Assembly (NCBI GenBank): GCA_007644065.1
Contig: VJWN01000005.1
Coordinates: 1-64,000, forward strand
DNA length: 64,000 nt
Source of the DNA: Margaritispora aquatica
Lineage: Eukaryota > Ascomycota > Leotiomycetes > Helotiales > Discinellaceae
Reading direction: 5' to 3'
Of this stretch, positions 1 to 10,804 are shown piece by piece (position 1 is the stretch's first letter; each line of letters opens with the position of its first letter). The translations under genes were made by a program, and so were the position numbers. The notes beneath the pieces are model-generated. The model worked only from the letters and a program-made list of their open reading frames with translations. It was not told where the DNA came from and searched no databases.

Positions 1-86
1 CTATGGATAGATGCCTGGATTAGGCACTGCTGTCGACCGACTAAAATAAGCCAATCATTCTTTTTGGTCAGGTCGATTCTGTTGGG

Positions 87-3000
87 TTACCCAGAAAAGA
101 AGTCAATCAAGCGACAGACTTGATAGAAGATGGGTATGGGTATGCAGAACTCCGTCTGGATACTCGCGATGGGGTCAAGAGTCCAGATAGCACAATTGCT
201 CTCCACCTTGCCGCCAATGCGCAACAGCGACCCGCTGGGTCTACATCCAACGACCTTGTTGAAGATTCGCCTACAGTCCGTGTTGTCGATTTGAAAGGCG
301 CAATTGTTCTTTCCCACGACAGACATGACCACTTCAGAGAAGAAATCGCCCGGTCCCTTGATCTGCAGATATTTGTTCTCATTGATGCTTTGACCGTTGG
401 CCCATGAGCAGAACTGCTCATACGACCGCTGCACGGTGCCTCCGAGAACCTGCCGGCCGGACTTGAAGCAAGTGCTAACTTCGGTACTAGGGTCTGGCTT
501 GGGGGGCTCCGGGTTGGGCGTAGGTGTAGGCACGGGAACTGTAGGCGCAGGTGCAGGCGCCGTGACGACTGTGGTCCTGGTAACCACTACTGGCGGTGGT
601 GTCACGACTACTGTGACTGTGACCGTAGTAGGCGATCCGGTGCCTGCTGCTGGAGTAGTGGTAGCTACAGGCGAGGGCTCCATGGGTATGTAGTCATCGC
701 TTGCATCAATTGGGAAGTCATCAAACTCGGTTAGAAAAGAGTCGTCTGGAACTCCCGGATACGGGCAAACAACACCTCCTCCCTCCTCTTCGTCTTCTTC
801 TTCTTCCTCCTATAATACTGTTAGCGACGGATATTCCAGGAGCTGATTTTATCTGACCTCTTCCTGCTCCTCAGACGGTATGTTTCCAGGCGCCACTGGC
901 CCTGGTACTCCTCCCGGTGGGATGGGGATGATAGTGACTGGTGGAATTGGAATGATTGGTGGAAATGGATTTATGTTTGGGGGACACAACCCAAATGTTA
1001 TAGTGCCGAGGATTGGGAGTGTGATCTTGATGCACAGTGGTTTTAGTGCTGGAAGCGGAAGAATGATTATGGTAGGTGACGATCCCTTACTGCTTGTCAC
1101 AGTTGTCTTTGATATTCTGATCCCCTGTGTCGTTTGCACCGGTGGTGTCACGGTGGACGTCACGCCATTACTAGAAGTTACGAAAGGTTTTGGAGTCCAT
1201 GTCGAGATTGTCTTGAAGGGCGGAAACAGGATAGTGCATGGGTATGAGCATGATACGGTATGCGGACCTTCCCAGAAGGTAGTGATGATGTACATGGTAT
1301 GATCGTCATCGTCGTCGTCCTCCGATCCTGGAGTATAGGTATCGCTGAGGCCGACTCCAGGTGGCATAGTGAAGGGGAACAAGAACACGATACCTGCAGG
1401 AACAATGACTTCATTGGGAAGTGGCTTGCCAGCCGGATACGTAAGTCCATCGGTGCCCGATACTACCTGATTTGGTACGAATCCAGCCGGCAAGATGAGA
1501 CTTCTGGGAAGAGGAGTTCCTGGAGTGATTTCGATGGGGTTGGAAACGCCCCCACCAGTACCACAACACGTTGAAGTGATCAATCTGATAAGGTCACATC
1601 TCTGCAAATTTAAATTAGTTTCTTCGCTTGCACTATGGAGTGTCATTTTTCACTTACAAAGCATTGATCTGCACCTGGTCCTTTGGGCTGATTCTGATCA
1701 CCCGTATTAGGTTGCGCATTGATGTTACTCACCACTGGTCCACCTATGGTAAATGTTGCCTGGGCAGCAACAGTGGTGGCAGAAAATGGGATGACGGTTG
1801 CTGATACAGGTGAGTTGTACTTAACGCCTCCGTCGCTACTATAATGCGATCGACGTCAGCAATGGATCCTGGGAAAGCGAACATGGAATGTCAAGAGAGG
1901 AGTGAGAAAATTCTTACCCGCCACCAGTAGCGCTACCTAACCATGCCATTACAACACTACAAAAGTTGTACTTGTTCGCCGCGGCCAGGACAGACAAACC
2001 TCCGTTTGGACTTATCATTTCGACAGACGCCTTTGTAATCAAGCTGTAGATCCAAATGTCACTGCTTTCTCGTATCTCAAAGATCCTGTCTTGACAACTT
2101 TCTGTTGCCAGGCAGACTTGCGAGTAGTCAGAGAACCAAGAGTATAGGCCAGCACCATAGATATAGATGGAGTGACTATTCACGAATCGAACGCCCCACG
2201 CCACCGCACATGTCTTAGACGTGGGAGAGCAATCTTGGAACAATGGATCAGACCTAAACTGTGTTGACGGCACTGCAAATGGAGCTGGAGCTGCAGGGGC
2301 CGTTTGAAAGTAAGGCTCTTCAGTTTGTATCATGCCCATGAAGATGTTTGACGCATCGACGGCTTGATACTGATATAAGACGCAGTGCTCACTTGCTGTT
2401 CCGTAAAGCCACACTGGGCCACTGCTCTCAATCAAGACACCTATGAATATTAGCTTTGGAGACCAAGAATAGCTTCATAATCGATTTTCTTACCTCTGCC
2501 AACGTAAATATCGATTTGAGTTTGCGCCGGAATATCGAGATCCTAGAACGGAAATTAATCCTCAACAATCTCACTGCCAGCAAATAAAGAGCAAAATTGC
2601 GCTTACATGATCGGCTACCCAGAACCACGCATTCTCGAAGTATGCTGAGGCCTTGGATGTGATATGCACCAATAATGAGGCTGCAATGCAGTTTGGATTG
2701 ACAGCTCCTGTGCCCTTGGGACAGTTTGCTACTTGCAAGTCAGTGCCTTTCGCGCCGCCGACTCTAATGTGTGTATCTGCAGCCATGTATTAGTATTGGT
2801 GTCCAGATAGGAGAGACAACAGTTGGAAAGTATTCATTCACTGACCCCACATTGCAACACTACCGGGACTTGATTCGTGCAGATTCCACTGTAGAACGAT
2901 CGCACCAGCTGTTTTGCCACGAACAGTGAAGATGAGATCTTGTATCTCAACTGACCCAACGTCTCCTACATTACCAACCTTGACGACTGGTAGCGGGCTG

Positions 3001-5148
3001 TTGACATTCTCGAATTTCGAGCCAGATCCCATGATTTGGGACCAGGATTGACCCACTACTTTCGCTCCACTAGGAATGAACACTGTATCGGAAACAAGGT
3101 ATATTCCGGCAGGAATCCAAAGAACATTGTTAGTATTGGCAACCGCCAATAAAGCTGCGTTCAAAGCGGCTGTGTCGTCCTTCGAACCATCACCGAGTGC
3201 ATTATAAGGGGCAAGTTTGACATTGATGAAGTTAGAAGCTGACAGCGTTTCATACTGTGGTTTGCTACGCTCGTAGAAACCAGAGAGCTGATCCGTGGAT
3301 ATCTTGAGTAAAGACGGACTGATTACTGGTGCTTTAGGATAATTAGCACCATCTTGCCATACTCCAGCAGCCTCTCCATTTGCTGTGTCATATCGCTTGC
3401 CGACTCCCCATGCAGCAACAGTTGTGCTTCCAGTAGATCCAGTAAGTAAGGTAAGACCAGCAGCGTACTTGACGACAATTGGCACGTTGCTGGTTTTCAG
3501 GTTGAATAGACTAAGGGTAACCGAAGCACTAGCCGATTTGGCTTGCATTTCAACACCGACAGGACAATTGGTGAAAGTGCTATCTAGGAAGATTGCCGAC
3601 CCAACTTCTGTCGTCGCTGCTGGTGTGGACATGACAATTCCAATCGGGCAGTTGGTGATGGACACTCCTTTCCAGGTCCAGCCCCAGTCCCAATGGATCT
3701 CGATGGCTTTGGATTGATGGTTGGAGAACTTCAGATTTCTTACAGAGAACTGTTGATTTCCAACGTAGGCTCCGATAGAACCTCCTGTAAACTCGAGATC
3801 GGAGAGAAAACCTCCGCTACCATTCTCCATAAATATGCCCTGTTCATTAAATTGAGTCAGTTATCGGGTAGAACTGAATTAAGGAAGACTCTCACCTGTT
3901 GGTTGTTGCCAGCTACTGTTGACATGACGAATTTCACATTCTGCAAGGACGTAGCCTGCGCAATCTGCCTTTAAAGAAATCTCGGTTAGAATTTATTAAG
4001 ACAAATCTTGATGCGTGTTGATTCATCTTAATTCCAAGCTAGCTTACCAATGTATACATGCAATATATGCTTGCTGAGGTGCTTCAGTGATGTCGATGAT
4101 CATGTTGCGGATCTGTCGATAGAAGTTGCTCTAATTCCTCTGGTTAAATGGCTGCAGAAGACTCTTGTTCTAGAGCAGACCTACCTGATTAATGTACCAC
4201 GAGGCCCCATCGCCTCCTTCGATATAGGTATTGGAAGAGACCACGCCCAGACCAACAAAGCTGGCAGAGGCTTTGATTGTAGGACGATCCAGTGGCTAGT
4301 AGCACCAATGAGTGAATGTTCACTTCGAAAAATTCTCGCGCAACAGTTTTAAACTTACATTTCCAATAAATTGAGTAAAATAGTACTGAGTAATGGACTT
4401 GCTGACAAGATAGGTTCCAGATGGGAAGTAAACCACAGCTTGGAGTGTAGTTGTGCTACCGCAGGATTGGCCGCATCGATCGCCATCAGCAATGGCATTA
4501 TTGATTGCCGCGGTATCATCAGTGACACCATCTCCTTTTGCTCCATAATCTCTGACGTTTCTCCAGACCTAGAGCGTGGCCAATTAGCAATCTATCAGGT
4601 TTATTGATATGATGTCTTACCTTGTAGGTTGTACTCGTCACTAATGGGGATCTGCCATTCTGAACCATACCCTCCATCCAAAATGCACTGGCTTGCCGTT
4701 GCTCCAGGGTTGAAGCTGCAGTACCGTTGATAGCAAGATACTCCGTCACCAACGCTGCTGCCTCAGCCACAGTCTCGTTTACTCCAGTTCCTGTAACGGG
4801 ATCGATAGTGTCATTTTTAAAGACGTTATCCGAATAGTCTTTGTACTCGTAGATATTTCTCCGAACGCTTTTCACGAGGAGGGTATTCCGAATTCGTGCC
4901 TCTTCTTGTGCTGCCTTGACGAGTCTTTCGGCTTCTAGAAGTTCTAGATCTGTGGTGCTGTTCGCGAGTGTAGTTCCGTTCTGCCTTCGAAGCACGGGAA
5001 TTCTGATAAACTCATGTCTATCTCGTGAGTCTATATTTTGAAGAGAATGGTGGTTCTCATGGTTCATGGCATATACTGTACTTTGAAATTGAGATAGAAG
5101 TAGTTGCGCAGCTGCGCAGAGCACCATGCCGAAAACTGGCCTTCTCAT
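87..5148 (-). CDS. Secreted GH55 beta-1,3-glucanase with long C-terminal extension
   Basis: Twelve exons join in frame: 5148-4621, 4568-4359, 4295-4185, 4112-4048, 3968-3896, 3839-2846, 2776-2607, 2542-2494, 2440-1918, 1838-1658, 1601-858 and 809-87, giving 1,456 residues. The first ~27 residues look like a signal peptide. Two paired beta-helix repeats typical of GH55 / pectate-lyase-3 proteins are visible: [19 protein letters not shown] near residue 182 and [19 protein letters not shown] in exon 6, with later conserved patches such as [16 protein letters not shown] and [10 protein letters not shown]. The family cleaves beta-1,3-glucan from the non-reducing end. GH55 enzymes are usually ~750-950 residues. 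Here about 550 extra residues follow: Pro/Thr-rich linkers, Asp- and Glu-rich runs, and a Cys-containing end domain from about residue 1330. The intron before 1838 ends ATTATAG; another nearby acceptor would hit a stop, so this boundary is less certain. The role is probably extracellular wall-glucan degradation or remodelling. Confidence 0.9.
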
Positions 5149-5531
5149 ACTTGTTTGCGTCGAGTGACTTGCTCACTCTTGCACCTGAGTATGTCAAGAA
5201 GGTTGGAAACCCAGCTGAAGAACTGTGGTCAAAAGCAGAGATGTGTAGCCAGCCAAGAGATAGGACGTAGACCATTTACGACTACCATCACTGGGGATGG
5301 GACAGGTATTCGACATCTCGATTTTCGCCTACTGTCCATGGAGCGAGAAAGACATCCCAGTCGAGGGGTACATATCACCCTAGCAATCAATTTCTTGAGC
5401 AATATGTCAATATGTCGGTGAAAGACCGATTAGCGCTCGACGGACCGGAGGGGTTACCAAACTTGGTGATTCGATCCGTCGAAGTATGGTACCCTGCTTA
5501 GCAGGCCTGTATACCAAATTTTTCGAACATG
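5149..5531. other. Upstream region of the GH55 gene, no gene seen
   Basis: This is the 5' flank of the glucanase gene up to the left end of the transposon relic. Short open frames here are antisense shadows. No clear promoter motif was identified. Confidence 0.5.
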
Positions 5532-5634
5532 TACGTAGGTACAGCGGTTAAGTATTACAATAGCGCTAGCTAGGGGGTCCCATGTACCTATACTCACTAA
5601 CGCAATTAAGTAATACCCTTTTAAAAGTATTAAA
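5532..5634 (+). repeat. Left terminal inverted repeat of the mariner relic
   Basis: This arm pairs with 7600-7701 over its whole length with only transition differences. It keeps the less mutated sequence, for example gggggtcccatgtacc where the other arm reads aggggttttatatacc. Confidence 0.9.
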
Positions 5635-7073
5635 AGCTTCGTTTTCTATACGCTTTCTATTCTTTCTACTAGTAGGATCGGATATAATAGTAATACCCTT
5701 ATACTCGCTATTAATTCCTATTATTAAGGAATAGCCTTAGCTCTAGTCCGAATTATAGTCTTTTAGTCCTGTTCCTTACCTTTTTATTTAACGTCTAAAA
5801 GCTCCGGATTTAATAAGAGAGTAAAAGCGGGACTATTAGCTTCTATACTCTATAGGATAGTCCTACTCTTAAATCTATCGTTAAATAGGCTTTATAATTA
5901 CTTAAATTAGCCGAGTATATCGGGGATCACGTTCTATACTAACTAAACGGTCTAGTCGACCTTCTATCCTTACTTAGACTTAAATCGAAAAGCTCGTCGA
6001 GTTCGTCTACGCGTTACTAAAGAATCGGCGTATAAGTCTTATATAGCTCGTAGACGTAATAGAGTTTAGAGTTAAAAGGGATATAATTGGAATAGCGTTA
6101 GAAAGGGAGGGCTTTTACCGCCGACTTATAATATATAAGCCTTTAATTTTAGAAAAGAATCAACGACTTCGTCTAAAGTAGGCCTGTATATACTTAAATT
6201 AGACAATAGAGTAATGGTACGAGATTCTATAGACTAACGAGACCTAGATTACTAGAGGAAGGTATATATAGACCTAGATAATACGAAAAGCTAGCGAGGA
6301 ATAAGATACTACGTATATTATCGAATATTACTAAAGAAAAAAAGGATAGATATTTTAGGGCTATTTCTACGGATATATAAAAGGACCTAGTATATTCTAG
6401 GAGAAGGATTAGGAGACTATTAGCGAGGAGTCTTATAGAGTATATATAGTATCTATAATCTATAGGTATATTAAGCTCTTAAAAAGATAAGGTATTTACG
6501 TTAAACTAATATAAGATAGAGCTCTTAGATACGCCGCTACCGATACTAAGAAAGGCCTTATAGAGAAGGGGATTATAGTCATTTTTTGGTCTTTATATTC
6601 TCCTAATTTAAACCCTATCGAAAAGGTATAGTATATTATAAAAAACTACCTTTAAAATAACTACCCTAATATAATATCTTATAATAGACTAAGTGTTGAA
6701 TAAAAGACCCTAAATTAGTGGGTATAGGTGCCTGGATTAGGGTATTTAGTTATCTATAGGGTATTTCGGGCGCTGGAAGTGTAGGTTATATCTTGTACTT
6801 AATGTAGCCTAGCTTAGGGGTGCTGACAAAGCACCCCAATCCCCTTGAGAAGCTCGACAGAGCTCCTTAATAATAGACAGACAACTCGATCAGAACAAAG
6901 GAGCACCATAACCTCGTTTCTAAGCTCAATCGAGCTCAATTAACCTTAATCTCTATTTCGCACGTCACTAAGGGATATAGTAAAGAATATATAGGAAAAG
7001 GTTAGAGAGTATAAGTTTTAGAGCTTGATTAATAGTATAAAAGAGCGCTATTAAGCTATAATCGACGCGAAAG

Positions 7074-7556
7074 TGTGACGGCTGGTCTATCTGTATGATT
7101 CGCTAACTGTCTGGTTTTGGGTTTGAACAAGGGTCAAGTGTAGAACTAGGAGTAAGACTAGAGTCACTAGTAAATAGGTAGTATTTGCTATCTTAAGTTA
7201 AGCACGAAGCTCCTAAACTAATGAGACTATCTACTCGTTATATAGAACCTTTGTATGCTTATGGAGTCCCTGGTCGTGGAGTCTGGAGTCCCGTTTAGCT
7301 AGAGTCCCGAAATGTCGTGGACTCCCGCTAAGGTGGACTCCATCACGTGACCCTGATGGACTCCTGTTCCTATGTCATGTGATCTACCTATTGGTGGGTG
7401 TATATACCATTACTGGCTAACCAATAGATCGCCGGCTCCCGCTTACGTAAGGAAACTCCTCCGCTGTTCCTGAGACCTGTCACGTTTCTGGGAGTCACTG
7501 GACTCCTGGGACCCCGGCTCCTGGGAACCCACTGGGTCCTAGGAGGGGTCGTGACA
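7074..7556. mobile_element. Solo LTR of a retrotransposon, nested in the mariner relic
   Basis: The 483-bp segment begins tgtgacg and ends cgtgaca, giving the TG...CA termini with short inverted ends expected of an LTR. It is flanked by a perfect 5-bp direct duplication, gaaag, at 7069-7073 and 7557-7561. No internal retrotransposon sequence is present, so it most likely arose by recombination between two LTRs. Its base composition (many ggactcc/gagtcc words) is unlike the AT-rich host element and it is less decayed, so it inserted later. The superfamily cannot be assigned from the LTR alone. Confidence 0.9.
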
Positions 7557-7599
7557 GAAAGGTCTATTTATAAAATACTAGAGATAGAAATTAAGATAT

Positions 7600-7701
7600 T
7601 TAATACTTTTAAAAGGGTATTACTTAATTACGTTAGTAAGTATAGGTATATAAAACCCCTTAGCTAGCGCTATTGTAATACTTAACCGCTGTACCTACGT
7701 A
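7600..7701 (-). repeat. Right terminal inverted repeat of the mariner relic
   Basis: Reverse complement of 5532-5634. Mismatches are C-to-T and G-to-A relative to the left arm, so this arm looks more heavily mutated. Confidence 0.9.
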
Positions 7702-7811
7702 TATTTAAGGGTTTCTCCGACATGGGGTGTAAGACGAGGCGATAATTATCCGCGCCCTAGCCCGGTCGATATGCGGAAATGCAGGAATGCATCCGGCTCA
7801 ACCAGATCTTA

Positions 7812-8241
7812 CTCGCTTTTTTCAAAAGTCTGAATCCGACTAGGGTAATAGTATGGGTTTTTGGGGCTGTGAAAAAGCTCTTATTTCGTGAGCTAATATT
7901 CTCCCCGGTCAAAAATCTTAAACTCGAGTAGACTTGAACTCCCCAAAGCTTTCGTATAGAGAATTACTCCTGGGTTTTGTTCCCTTGTTTACTGCGTTTA
8001 TTATAGTAGGTTTATTATAGGTTCATAGTGGGTTTGGGCGCTTTATAGTCGGCCTAAAGTCAAATGACTATCTAATCGAGAGTAATTTACCGAGTTTAAG
8101 AGTGATATTTTAGCTATCGATCACGAATCCTTCGAACAACAAAGTCAAAAACGCTCGAAATTCTATCCTTTCTGTATGCCAAAGCCCCTTGCAAAATAAT
8201 CCCTAAACCCTGGTCGGATTCAAACTTTTGAAAAAAGCGAG
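7812..8241. mobile_element. MITE-like element with ~35-bp inverted termini
   Basis: The left end reads ctcgcttttttcaaaag followed by tctgaatccgactagggt. The right end is the reverse complement with two transitions (8207-8241). Each end abuts a TA dinucleotide (7810-7811 and 8242-8243), consistent with a TA target duplication. The 430-bp interior has no coding potential. Size, inverted ends and TA flanks suggest a non-autonomous Tc1/mariner-type MITE. It is not the same family as the element at 5532-7701, because the termini differ. Confidence 0.8.
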
Positions 8242-8735
8242 TACTTGGGACCGTTGATCACGAGCTCGGCAATATTCATGAGTAAGGAAAATGCGCGACC
8301 AATCTTGAAGTGCTCTTTTCGCATGTGGGAGCCACGGTGAGGAAATCTAGGCATTGTGCGGAACCTGGGATATTTTCGAAAGTCACAAACACCTCAAATT
8401 CAATCCACGAAACTACCAAGTTCTTGGGCAATCAGACTCGCACAGAATAGCTAGGCCAGCTATGAATGCTCATCACATCTGTTTTACCTTCCATACATAC
8501 ACTCACATCGTCGCAGAATCGTAGAATGATATGCAATATAATGTATTCGCCTGCTTTCGCATTGTGTACGCGCTACGGAGATAATGTGTGTGGCATAAGT
8601 AAAATAAACCTTTGGTATTCAACCATGTTTAGTCACCAAAGTCGTGATCAATCAATTGAGAAATGTGTACTTTCTCGTATTTACTCCCCAATTTAGTATA
8701 CACGAAGTGTGTTACATATTTGCTGTCTTTGAATT
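8242..8735. other. Gene-free spacer between the MITE and the nuclease gene
   Basis: No gene is supported here. It contains the 3' flank of the minus-strand nuclease gene and AT-rich sequence. Confidence 0.5.
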
Positions 8736-9987
8736 CTAGCAAGTTGGGTTTGGACCATAGCAGTACTTCTTGGTACCCGCGGAGCTTTCTACGTATACAG
8801 CATTTCCATCGTTTACATTCTCGTACCGAAAATTGAATTTCCAAATCGTGTACTCGCGCGAGTTAGATCTGTGATTCTTTGACTTTTTCGGTGTGTCAGA
8901 ATCAAAATGCGTCTGTATACAAGTGTTAGCAAGGGCCTTTAAATTATCTTGAAAGATATATGCAAGCACGTAAATGCGCACAAATTAGGACTTGTGGTAA
9001 GGGGAGCACTTACTGCAAGAGAACTGAAAGCAGAAGATTGCCATCCTTGTTCTGTTGGGGGTGTTGCCTCTACTTGAGCGATTTTACATCCCATCGCAAA
9101 TGGCGCGCCTGTTGTTTCAAATCAGTGTGATACAATACCAATCTCAACTTCGATCACTCACAGTATGTAGCCGCGCCCGTTCCACCCTCAATCCAACTAC
9201 ATATACATTAGCGTTTGGAAGAAAAGAGAATGAGCAACCAGTTATTAACCCTCTCTGCTCTTGTCGTGAAGCACCTGGTTCGATGCTACCTTTCACAGTA
9301 GTGGAAAATACTTACGAGGCAGCTGGAAATTCATCGCATGATAGGATGGCTCCAAGTGTTGTATATTGCGTGACATCGTTGCCATCAGCATCGCGCTTTG
9401 TGATTTTCTTGGCCAGACGATTGTTGCTGATTTCTGTCCCATCTTGCTTTCTCCACATCATAGGTTCATTTATCACAGTAACTCCACCACTTCCATATTT
9501 CCAACTGGGTTGATCTGGTTCCGGACAGCGATTGCTTCCATCCGCTCTCAGGGTTTTTATCCAGTCTGTGGCGCAAGACTCCTCGCGACGGGCGTGGGTT
9601 CGGGTTTTGGACCTGTCAACATGACTCCATCGATCGTAATGAAAAGTTGCACTTGTTCGGGCTCCAAGGTACCTTTTGGCCCCATTGCATAGTGCAGGCA
9701 CATTGTAACAATTATACACGACCACTGGCAGCGGATTCATGGATCGTACTGTTAATATATCAGCACTGATTAAATGAGATGCAAGACATTGACGGGATGG
9801 ATGCATTAAGTATCATGCTTGACGTACCATTGTAAGTAGTCGTTGCCTGTCCATTAGCTGTCATTGCAGCCTTCCAGACTTCAACTCCATTTTCTATTTC
9901 AGTTGTTTGAGGTCCTGGCCACACAGCTGCTTGAGTGATTGAAGCCAGTATACCCAACAGGACCAATTGAAGAAATATAATTGCCAT
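8736..9987 (-). CDS. Secreted NucA/NucB-type deoxyribonuclease
   Basis: Five exons join in frame: 9987-9828, 9748-9316, 9196-9162, 9108-9014 and 8912-8736, giving 299 residues. The start was chosen at 9987 because it opens a clean ~20-residue signal peptide ending ASITQA, although the frame extends upstream. Residues 191-198 read CDEFPAAS and continue WIEGGTGAATYC after an intron. This is the hallmark CDE(F/Y)PxA motif of the NucA/NucB nuclease family, which cleaves DNA outside the cell. Upstream, CNGAKRYLG and HYDRWSHVD also fit fungal members. Many cysteines (for example CATDW, YCYGPNPTC at the C-terminus) suggest disulfides, as expected for a secreted protein. The substrate is inferred from the family; a role in nutrient scavenging or degrading extracellular DNA is plausible. 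Confidence 0.88.
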
Positions 9988-10804
9988 TCTCAAAGCAAGA
10001 TTTTGACACGGCAATGAAATTTGGCTGGACAGAGATTCAACAAGAGCAGACTCAGACACCCGCTGTAGAGCAAAAAATCGACTTCGACGTCGACGAGGAC
10101 TAATGTTTGCTGAGATACAGAGGCGTTTGGCAGGAACTCGGATATCAATCCTTGAATCCACCACGAGCATGTCGATATACATCGTCCGACCTAGACCCAA
10201 TACTGGTATTCCAGGGTAATAGCTCCGTCAAGACACTAAGAGTATATTTCCTGTCCAAGTAGTATTTCGTGGAATCTGATTGGTTTATTGGTCAGCAACC
10301 CATGCTTTGGGAGAAATATCCAGAATGCTTGGCGGCATCTATTTCGTCGAGTACCAAGTATATTCAGGGTCTAACAATGGCTCTTTGCCCCGCAGCATGC
10401 ATACTACTCGAGTATGGGGGAGTATCCTTATGAGTGGGGCGAACCGCAACAGCCAGGGGATGCTCACCCCTGAAGACAAGGTCTGCTATTCAAAGACGAT
10501 TCTTCCGGCGAGAAAATCACCGGCTTCCCTCCTCACAAGGCCACCCTCAATTTTCTTTGACCCAAACAGAAATTATGAGGGGTGTGATAAGCTCGGAAAT
10601 GAATAACAAAACTAGGTTATCAATTTTCATTCCTATCGCCTTAGACATGCGTAAACTCTCTGTACTATGCAGGTCGAAAATATTTCAGGCCTTGCCAAGT
10701 AGCCCAATTCAATGCTTGTATATGTCCGTTTAAAGAGGCACAGAACAGCTACCCCAAGGGTCATGTACTCGCTGTATCTGGGTAGAATGTCAACTCCACA
10801 ATTC
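9988..10804. other. Intergenic region containing a diverged repeat copy
   Basis: No gene is supported. The proximal part is the nuclease promoter. A block at 10201-10300 resembles the repeated module found at 19541-19692 and 22372-22533; it is listed separately. Confidence 0.5.
10201..10300 (+). repeat. Diverged third copy (C) of the dispersed promoter-region module
   Basis: The stretch from agggtaat through gtatatttcctg and tagtatttc to gattggtttattggtca lines up by eye with the modules upstream of the NRPS and between P450 and GNAT, at clearly lower identity. It keeps two ATTGG (inverted CCAAT) words at 10279-10283 and 10287-10291. It lies 214-313 bp upstream of the nuclease start. Confidence 0.5.

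Larger units (their letters stand above)
5532..7701. mobile_element. RIP-decayed Tc1/mariner-type transposon
   Basis: Terminal inverted repeats of about 103 bp are visible: 5532-5634 reads tacgtaggtacagcggttaa and onward, and 7600-7701 is its reverse complement. Differences between the arms run one way: the left has C or G where the right has T or A, which is the direction RIP produces. Between them a plus-strand frame riddled with stops still shows transposase remnants. One is a GYFYGYIKGPSIF-like stretch near 6358-6400. Another is SLYSPNLNPIEKV near 6592-6630, matching the DDE_3/Tc1 pattern PxLNPIExxW. No intact ORF exists. The element is interrupted by a solo LTR at 7074-7556; without it the length is about 1.7 kb, normal for this class. 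The outermost base is uncertain because TA-rich sequence surrounds the TA duplication. Confidence 0.85.

Noticed and set aside
87..683. The C-terminal frame of the GH55 gene read as a separate small secreted protein
   Set aside because: The frame is open upstream through a Glu-rich segment to a good acceptor at 810, and it joins the preceding exon in phase.
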